Shown in pieces: positions 58,458 to 64,000 of a stretch of DNA of 64,000 bases (the stretch's first letter is position 1; every line of letters begins with the position of its first letter). The stretch covers positions 1-64,000 of the forward strand of contig DASUGU010000054.1 of assembly GCA_036273855.1 (NCBI GenBank), in the 5' to 3' direction. Both the position numbers and the translations under genes were made by a program. Origin of the DNA: DATEPR01 sp036273855. Lineage in GTDB: Bacteria; Actinomycetota; Actinomycetes; Mycobacteriales; Pseudonocardiaceae. The notes beneath the pieces were generated by a model. That model was not told where the DNA came from. It did no database searches and saw nothing but the letters and a program-made list of their open reading frames with translations.

Positions 58458-58622
58458 ATGCACGGTCTGTCCACCCCTGAATCATCGGGGCTCGATATCA
58501 CGATGTTGGACGGTGACCTCGCGGCGGTCGTCGACCCGACCCGTACCACGGTGCCGAGTGTCTGCCCGGCATGCTGGCCGGGCTGCTTCGTGTGCTGCGC
58601 CGACACGCCTGCCGACGAGTAG
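58458..58622 (+). CDS. Candidate TOMM/LAP precursor peptide, Cys-rich core
   Basis: 54 residues, too short for routine gene calling. A leader of ~34 residues rich in acidic and hydrophobic residues (GLDITMLDGDLAAVVDPTRT) is followed by a core CPACWPGCFVCC and an ADTPADE tail. The core has five Cys (36, 39, 43, 46, 47) that a YcaO enzyme could turn into thiazolines, then the SagB-type dehydrogenase into thiazoles. ATG 58458 has GGGAG at a spacing of six; longer in-frame starts exist at 58359 and 58422. It is followed by a hairpin and then the modification enzymes. Confidence 0.75.
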   Translation: MHGLSTPESSGLDITMLDGDLAAVVDPTRTTVPSVCPACWPGCFVCCADTPADE

Positions 58623-58633
58623 TCCGACCGGGT

Positions 58634-58676
58634 CCGGGCCGGGCGGGCGATGACGGGGGTCGCCCATCCGGCCCGG
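58634..58676 (+). terminator. Hairpin between precursor and YcaO genes, possible attenuator
   Basis: CCGGGCCGGGCGGGCGA (58634-58650) pairs with TCGCCCATCCGGCCCGG (58660-58676) with one mismatch and one G-T pair around a nine-base loop. Such a structure after a precursor gene commonly makes the short precursor transcript more abundant than the enzyme transcript. Confidence 0.75.
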
Positions 58677-58706
58677 GCCGGCACCGCGAACTGACAGGAG
58701 GTGACC

Positions 58707-60938
58707 ATGACCGACGGGCACGGCGTGCCGGTGCTGCGCCGGCATCTGGGTGTCTCCGTGGTCCGCGGTGAGGGGGTCTACCTCCTGTGTGAACACGGCA
58801 GCGCGGTCGTCACCGACCCGCTCGCCGAACGGCTGTTCCCGTTGCTGGACGGCAAACACGACGTCGCGGCGATCACCGAGGCACTCGCCCCGGACGTGCC
58901 GGCCGACCGGGTGCTGGCCGCCGTCACCCACCTGCTGCGCTCCGGCCAGGTGGTCGAGACCGATCCGGCTGCCGCGACCGACGACCGCGCGGCGGGCTAC
59001 TGGGAGTCGCTCAACCTGTCCGGCGACACCGCGACGGTCGCCGCCGCTGCCACTGTCCGGCTGATCACGATCGGCGAGCTGCGGCCCGGCGAGTTCACCG
59101 CCACGCTCACCGCCGCCGGACTGCGCCTGTCCGATGACCCGGCGGCCCTGGACATCGTGCTCACCGACGACTACCTCCGCCCGGAACTGGCCTCCCTCGA
59201 CCGCGACCTGCGGGCCGCCGGCCGGCCGTGGCTGCTGGCCAAACCGGTCGGCGTCATTCCCTATGTGGGACCGGTGTTCATCCCGGACGGTGCCTGCTAC
59301 CAGTGCCTCGCGGTCCGGCTGCGCGGCAACCGGAGGGCCGAGGACTACCTGGAGACCCGGCTGCCCGGCACCCGCGTCGCACCGCCACCGGTCGACGTGC
59401 CGGCGACCCGGCTGCTCGCCACCGCGACACTGGCCACCGCGGCCGCCCAGTGGCTGGCCGGCCACCGGCACCCCGCCACCGTCCTCACCGTGGACACCGC
59501 CACCCTGCGCACCGGGGCACATCCGGTGACCCGCAGGCCGCAGTGCGCCGCATGCGGCGACCCAGGCCTGGTGGCCGCGACGATGAGCCGGCCGTTTCCG
59601 GTCGCCTCCCGCCGCAAGGCGTTCACCCGCGACGGCGGCCACCGCGCCCGCACCCCCGACGACATGGTCGCCACGTGGGGCGGCCTCGTCGACCCGATCA
59701 CCGGTGTCGTGCCGGAACTGAAACGGGTCGCCACCGGCCTGCCGTCCATCCACGGCTACTCGTCCGGCTACAACCGCGCGTTCCGGGTGAACTCGTTGCG
59801 GTCACTGCGGATGGGCCTGCGCACCCACAGCTACGGCAAGGGCGCCACCGACATCCAGGCACGGGCCAGCGCGCTGGGCGAGGCACTGGAGCGCTACAGC
59901 GCCGCGTTCGCCGGTGACGAGCCGACCATCACCGCCAGCTACGCCGAACTCGGCGCGGACGCCGTGCACCCCAACGCGTCCATGTTGTTCAGCGACCGCC
60001 AGTTCGCCGACCGGGCCGAGTGGAACGCCAGGGACAATCCGTTCCAGGCAGTGCCCGAACGGTTGGCCGAGCACACCCCGATGGAGTGGACACCAGTGTG
60101 GTCGCTCACCGACCGATGTGTCCGGCACGTCCCGACCGGGCAGCTGTTCTTCGGTCACGCGAGCCGCTACGCGATGGCCGACTCCAACGGCTGCGCCGCC
60201 GGCACCAGCCTGGAAGACGCTGCCCTGCAAGGGTTCTACGAACTCGTCGAACGCGACGCCGTGGCCATCTGGTGGTACAACCGGCTGCGCCGGGCAGCGG
60301 TCGACCTCGACTCGCTGGACGACCCGTGGGTGGCCACCGTGCGCGCCGAACACGCCGGACTGCACCGCGAGGTGTGGGCACTGGACATCACCTCCGATCT
60401 CGGCGTGCCGGTCGTGGTGGCGTTGAGCAGGCGGCTGGACAAGCCGGCCGAGGACGTGATCTTCGGCTTCGGCGCCCACCACGACGCGCGGATCGCGTGC
60501 CTGCGGGCGGTCGGCGAGCTCAACCAGTTCCTGCCGTTCGTCGCGACCGCCACCGAGCACGGCGGTTACACCGCGACCGATCCCTACCAACTCGACTGGT
60601 GGCAGCACGCCCGCGTGGCCGACCACCCCTACCTGCTGCCCGACCCCGACCGACCGGCCGCCACCGTCGCCGGGCTGACCGTCCCGACCGGCGACGACCT
60701 CGCGCAAGACCTGCTCACCTGCCAGGAACTCGTGCGGGCCAAGGGAATGGAGCTGTTGGCGATCGACATGACCCGACCTGACATCGGCCTGCCCGTGGTG
60801 AAGGTGATGGTGCCCGGCATGCGACATTTCTGGACCCGCTTCGCGCCCGGCCGGCTCTACGACGTCCCGGTCGAGCAGGGCTGGCTGGCCACGGCCCGCA
60901 CCGAGGACGAGCTCAATCCGACAGCGATGTTCGTCTGA
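58707..60938 (+). CDS. Fused ThiF-like/YcaO azoline-forming cyclodehydratase (TOMM)
   Basis: 743 residues. An N-terminal winged-helix leader-binding segment (~1-90, TDPLAERLFPLLDGKHDVAA) and an E1/ThiF-like region with a tetracysteine zinc site (CYQC ~195; CAAC ~280) lead into a YcaO domain. The latter has RASALGEALERYSAAF and the ATP/Mg motif region DAALQGFYELVERDAVAIWW. Such fusions bind the leader peptide and use ATP to cyclise core Cys/Ser/Thr to azolines. ATG 58707 with AGGAGG five bases upstream. It ends LNPTAMFV rather than in the Pro-rich tail of many YcaO proteins. Confidence 0.92.
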   Translation: MTDGHGVPVLRRHLGVSVVRGEGVYLLCEHGSAVVTDPLAERLFPLLDGKHDVAAITEALAPDVPADRVLAAVTHLLRSGQVVETDPAAATDDRAAGYWESLNLSGDTATVAAAATVRLITIGELRPGEFTATLTAAGLRLSDDPAALDIVLTDDYLRPELASLDRDLRAAGRPWLLAKPVGVIPYVGPVFIPDGACYQCLAVRLRGNRRAEDYLETRLPGTRVAPPPVDVPATRLLATATLATAAAQWLAGHRHPATVLTVDTATLRTGAHPVTRRPQCAACGDPGLVAATMSRPFPVASRRKAFTRDGGHRARTPDDMVATWGGLVDPITGVVPELKRVATGLPSIHGYSSGYNRAFRVNSLRSLRMGLRTHSYGKGATDIQARASALGEALERYSAAFAGDEPTITASYAELGADAVHPNASMLFSDRQFADRAEWNARDNPFQAVPERLAEHTPMEWTPVWSLTDRCVRHVPTGQLFFGHASRYAMADSNGCAAGTSLEDAALQGFYELVERDAVAIWWYNRLRRAAVDLDSLDDPWVATVRAEHAGLHREVWALDITSDLGVPVVVALSRRLDKPAEDVIFGFGAHHDARIACLRAVGELNQFLPFVATATEHGGYTATDPYQLDWWQHARVADHPYLLPDPDRPAATVAGLTVPTGDDLAQDLLTCQELVRAKGMELLAIDMTRPDIGLPVVKVMVPGMRHFWTRFAPGRLYDVPVEQGWLATARTEDELNPTAMFV

Positions 60939-60948
60939 GGGCAGCGCG

Positions 60949-62535
60949 GTGGACTCCCTGGCGACAGCAGGCACCAGCGCGCCCGTGTGGGCGGGCACCC
61001 GCCGGCTCGTGTCGTTCCGCGACGACGTGGCCGTCGAGCGGCAGGCCGGCGCGGTGGCCATCGCGCACCGGTGGGGCACCGTCGTGGTCCGCGACCCGTC
61101 CCGGGGACTGGCCGCCGCACTGCACCGCCTCACCTTCGGCCCGACCAGGGCGGCCAACGTCGTCGACCTGGTGGCCACCGGCGCCGACGACCCGGCCGCC
61201 GAGGTCATCCGCCTGCACAGCCTGCTCAACGATCTGCGCTTCCTGCTGGTGCACACCGTCGAGGTGAACTCGGCGACGGTGGCCGAGATCGTCCCGATGG
61301 CCGTCGGCGCCCGGCTGGGCGGGTTGCTCGGTGCGACCACGGTGCCGGCAGGCGTGCGGGTGCGGCTGTCCCGGTTCGCCTACCTGCGCGAACTGGACGG
61401 CGCCATGTCGTTGGAGAACCCGCTGTCCCTGTACCGGGCCCGGCTGGCCGACCCCCGGCTGGTCGCGCTGGTCGCCGCGGCCGCGTCCTCGGCGACCGTG
61501 CGGGAACTGGTCGACCTGGCCTGTCCCGGCGCGGTGCCGGCCGGGCGCGCGGTGCTGGACCTGCTGGTCGGCGCCGGCCTGCTGGACGTGGTCGAACCCG
61601 ACTCGACCGGGCCGGACGAGACACGGCGGACCCGGCTGCGCCAGTGGGGGTTCCACGACCTGCTGTTCCACACCCGCAGCCGCTCCGGCCGGCACGACGA
61701 GGACTTCGGCGCCACCTTCCGGTTCATCCACGACATCGAGCATGAGCGGCCGGTCCGCGAACTGCCCGACGGTCCCCGCGTCCCGCTGCCGGTGCCCGAC
61801 CTGGACCGGGTGCTGGCCACCGACGCCCGGCTCACCGTCGCCCTGGAGACCAGGAAGTCGATCCGCAGGCCCGGCGAGCGGCCGATCGACGCCGACCAGC
61901 TCGGCGAGGTGCTCTACCGGACCGCCAGGGTCCGGGCCGTCTACGGCCCCGACCAGGCCCACCAGCTGCCCTACCAGGGCGTCGACCGGCCCTACCCGGC
62001 CTGCGGTGGCGCAGGTGAGCTCGACCTGTGGCTCACCGTGTCCCGCTGCGCCGGCCTGGCCGCCGGCATCTACTACTACGACCCGGCCGGTCACCAACTG
62101 GTACGGGTCAACACGGACCGGTCCGATGTGGACGCGATGCTGGGCGGCGCGTCCATCTCGGCGGGCAACGTGGCGCCGCCGGACGTGCTGGTCACCATCA
62201 CCGCACGGTTCCAGCGGCTGGGCTGGCAGTACAGCGGCATGTCCTACGCGACGACACTCAAGCACGTCGGCGTGCTCTACCAGACGTTCTACCTGGTGTG
62301 CACCGCGATGGGCCTGGCGCCGTGCGGGCTGGGCGTCGGCGACATCGAGCTGTCCGCACGGTGCCTGGGCCTGGACTGGGAGCGGGAGGGCAGCGTCGGC
62401 GAGTTCATGATCAGCGGCAGTCCGGCCGACGAGGACCGGTCGCGGCACGCCGCGCAGGGCCTGTCCGGCTGGCGGGAGTACAACGGCGGTGACTGGCGGC
62501 GGGCGACCGAGGGTCCCGAGGAAAACCGGCCCTGA
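60949..62535 (+). CDS. SagB/ThcOx-type FMN dehydrogenase (azoline oxidase)
   Basis: 528 residues. The first ~270 residues are an extra N-terminal domain with a winged-helix-like LVDLACPGAVPAGRAVLDLL; the C-terminal part is a nitroreductase-fold FMN oxidase (ALETRKSIRRPGERPI, PYPACGGAGELDLWLT, LYQTFYLVCTAMGLAPCGLG). It would oxidise azolines made by the cyclodehydratase to azoles. The gene follows the YcaO gene by 10 bp (GTG 60949). An unusual point is the long N-terminal domain. Confidence 0.9.
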   Translation: MDSLATAGTSAPVWAGTRRLVSFRDDVAVERQAGAVAIAHRWGTVVVRDPSRGLAAALHRLTFGPTRAANVVDLVATGADDPAAEVIRLHSLLNDLRFLLVHTVEVNSATVAEIVPMAVGARLGGLLGATTVPAGVRVRLSRFAYLRELDGAMSLENPLSLYRARLADPRLVALVAAAASSATVRELVDLACPGAVPAGRAVLDLLVGAGLLDVVEPDSTGPDETRRTRLRQWGFHDLLFHTRSRSGRHDEDFGATFRFIHDIEHERPVRELPDGPRVPLPVPDLDRVLATDARLTVALETRKSIRRPGERPIDADQLGEVLYRTARVRAVYGPDQAHQLPYQGVDRPYPACGGAGELDLWLTVSRCAGLAAGIYYYDPAGHQLVRVNTDRSDVDAMLGGASISAGNVAPPDVLVTITARFQRLGWQYSGMSYATTLKHVGVLYQTFYLVCTAMGLAPCGLGVGDIELSARCLGLDWEREGSVGEFMISGSPADEDRSRHAAQGLSGWREYNGGDWRRATEGPEENRP

Positions 62536-62537
62536 CA

Positions 62538-62551
62538 AGAACATTCGTTCT
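62538..62551. promoter_or_regulatory. SOS/LexA-like palindrome AGAACATTCGTTCT
   Basis: Arms AGAAC and GTTCT around ATTC recall the LexA site CGAACATGTGTTCG. The first base lies two bases past the stop of the SagB gene, in the 294-bp gap before the sensor kinase. Match is partial, so damage control of the kinase is only a suggestion. The rest of 62552-62829 shows no gene. Confidence 0.35.
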
Positions 62552-62829
62552 CGACCCGGTTTCGGCTGATTTGACCGACCGTCGGCGCGTTCGGTATGCG
62601 ACTGTGTACGCACCGTCGAATTGCCGCCGGCCAGTGTGGACGGGCAACTACATTTGCGCACGGAATCGTTCTCACCCGGCTATTTGACGACTAGAACGGA
62701 GCAATCCCTCACCGGTTCGACGGTGCTAACTTCTACACGTTTGGCGCCACATGCCGGACAACTCCGGGACAGGGCCAGACAGCGGCAACCCGCGCCCGGG
62801 TCGGGACGTGGCGGGGGAAGTGAGGGTAG

Positions 62830-64000
62830 ATGAGCGCCGTCAGTGCGTCCGGGCATGCTCAGCTCGGTACGGTCCGCCGTCGGATCCCCGCCTGGATCAG
62901 GCTGGGCGTGGACGGGACCGGTCATGTCGTCGGCACGCTGGCGTTGATCGGCCTCGCCGTCTACTTCCTGCTGGTGGTCAGCGTGCCGGTACGGTCGATC
63001 CCGACGTACCCGCACGCGTGGCTGGTGGTGTTCGCCACCGTCGGCTGGGTGCTGTGGTTCGGCTGCTACGTGTGGTCGGTGATACGGGTGCTGCGCGGCA
63101 GACGCCGGCAGCGGACCACACAGGTCGTCGCCATCGGCGGGGTCGCCTGGTCGGTCGCGCTGTTCGCGGTGCTCGGCCCGACCTTCGCCGCGCTGCCCGC
63201 GCTGAGCTTCTCGGTCATGCTGCTGTGCCTGGCCGGCCGGGCCAGGGGAGCGCTGACCGTGGTCCTGCTCGCCGCCTACGTCGGCCTGACCACCCAGCAG
63301 TTCGCCGTCGGCGAGGTCGGCCTCGACCTGGAGGAGTTCGCGCTCACCGCGCTGATCTTCTACGCCATCCCCCGGCTGGTGATCTTCGCGGGCGAACTGG
63401 AGCAGACCCGCTCGGAGATGGCCCAGCTCGCGGTCAGCGAGCAGCGGCTGCGCTGGGCCAGGGACCTGCACGACACCCTGGGCCACGGCCTGTCCGTAGT
63501 GCTGTTGAAGCTGGAACTGGTGGAGCGGCTGAGCCAGCGTGACCCCACCCGCGCGTACGCCGAACTGAGCGACGCCCGCAGCCTGCTCCGGGAGTCGATC
63601 GGGGAGATGCAGACCGTGGTCGCCGGCATGCGCGATCTCTCGCTGGAGGGCGAGATCGCCAACGCCCGGGCCATCCTCGATTCAGCGGGAGTCCTCACGA
63701 ACGTGGACATCGCCCCCGTGGTACTGGACGAGCAGGTGTCCCAGACACTGGCCTGGATCGTCCGGGAGGGCGCGACGAACGTGTTGCGGCACAGCGACTC
63801 CAACCGGTGCGAGATCACCCTGCGAGTGGAACGCGGCCGTGCCGTGTTGACCGTGGCCAACGACGGCCCGGCCATCAAGGTCACCCGGTCACCCTCCGGC
63901 GGCAACGGCATCCGCGGCATGCGCGAGCGGTTACACGTGCTGAGCGGCCGGCTCACCGCGAAGTCCAAGAAAGACGGTGGGTTCGTGCTGGAGGCCAGCG
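62830..64000 (+). CDS. DesK-type sensor histidine kinase (truncated by window end)
   Basis: 390 complete codons are visible. Four or more hydrophobic helices (LALIGLAVYFLLVVSVPV, WLVVFATVGWVLWFGCYVW, and so on) occupy 40-190. The HisKA_3 dimerisation domain holds the phospho-acceptor His in RWARDLHDTLGHGLSVVLL (~205), and HATPase motifs TLAWIVREGATNVLRHSD and NGIRGMRERL follow. Such kinases signal to NarL-type regulators, expected just downstream. ATG 62830 is the first start. The frame is open to the window edge, so the end is unknown. Confidence 0.9.
   Translation, partial: MSAVSASGHAQLGTVRRRIPAWIRLGVDGTGHVVGTLALIGLAVYFLLVVSVPVRSIPTYPHAWLVVFATVGWVLWFGCYVWSVIRVLRGRRRQRTTQVVAIGGVAWSVALFAVLGPTFAALPALSFSVMLLCLAGRARGALTVVLLAAYVGLTTQQFAVGEVGLDLEEFALTALIFYAIPRLVIFAGELEQTRSEMAQLAVSEQRLRWARDLHDTLGHGLSVVLLKLELVERLSQRDPTRAYAELSDARSLLRESIGEMQTVVAGMRDLSLEGEIANARAILDSAGVLTNVDIAPVVLDEQVSQTLAWIVREGATNVLRHSDSNRCEITLRVERGRAVLTVANDGPAIKVTRSPSGGNGIRGMRERLHVLSGRLTAKSKKDGGFVLEAS

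Overview
High-GC actinobacterial chromosome segment with several family-level markers. A mycothiol-dependent formaldehyde dehydrogenase, an SsgA-like sporulation protein, a conservon (cvnABC), a DasR-type chitin operator and an IdeR/DmdR-type iron box all point to a filamentous, sporulating actinomycete. Pseudonocardiales (Lentzea/Saccharothrix/Kutzneria-like) is my best guess; it is inference, not shown directly.

Layout. 0-2.1 kb: remnant of an IS110-like transposase, two non-coding repeat islands and a small P-loop kinase. 2.1-6.5 kb: GNAT and Nudix genes (minus), divergent from a CysQ-like phosphatase, then a two-gene putative copper locus (a membrane protein fused to a PCu(A)C-like domain, and a His-motif membrane-anchored protein). 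7.7-11.4 kb: conservon cvnA-cvnB-cvnC with no cvnD GTPase. 11.4-16.5 kb: GH36 alpha-galactosidase, secreted GH18 chitinase with a dre-like operator inside its promoter, and a divergent AraC regulator. 16.5-18.0 kb: 1.3 kb array of degenerate ~62-bp repeats, each carrying a small hairpin motif. 18.0-24.4 kb: aromatic catabolism operon headed by a natural maleylacetate reductase/hydroxyquinol dioxygenase fusion, followed by a TfdB-like FAD monooxygenase, a double left-handed beta-helix protein, a VOC protein and mycothiol-dependent formaldehyde dehydrogenase. 24.4-25.6 kb: methyltransferase and SsgA-like protein.

25.7-37.7 kb: beta-glucoside utilisation region: two GH1 beta-glucosidases, a ROK regulator, a peptide/oligosaccharide-type ABC importer (SBP, two ATPases, two permeases) and a LacI regulator with its own palindromic operator. 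37.9-44.3 kb: orphan mycosin and partner membrane protein, two GT4 glycosyltransferases (the first MgtA-like), an acyl desaturase and an SGNH hydrolase, perhaps envelope related. 44.5-48.3 kb: the Pnkp-Hen1 RNA repair pair. 48.4-53.6 kb: 4-hydroxyproline catabolic operon and a convergent GntR/FCD regulator; the same ATGTGACAT-core palindrome precedes both operon and regulator. 53.7-57.5 kb: holin-like membrane protein and the elemental-iron importer EfeUO (fused) plus EfeB behind an iron box. 57.6-58.3 kb: universal stress protein and a decayed copy of its 3' end.

58.3-64.0 kb: an apparently undescribed thiazole/oxazole-modified peptide (TOMM/LAP) locus: an 18-bp palindrome, a 54-residue precursor with a five-cysteine core, a strong hairpin, a fused ThiF-like/YcaO cyclodehydratase, a SagB-type dehydrogenase, and a DesK-type sensor kinase that runs off the window. 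This is the most novel system I see.

Two larger signals cut across gene boundaries. Repeat islands occur downstream of plus-strand genes (or next to the left edge) and are built on related elements. Strong G+T strand asymmetry also extends from the 3' halves of some genes into flanking non-coding DNA. No tRNA, rRNA, CRISPR array or intact insertion sequence was recognised.
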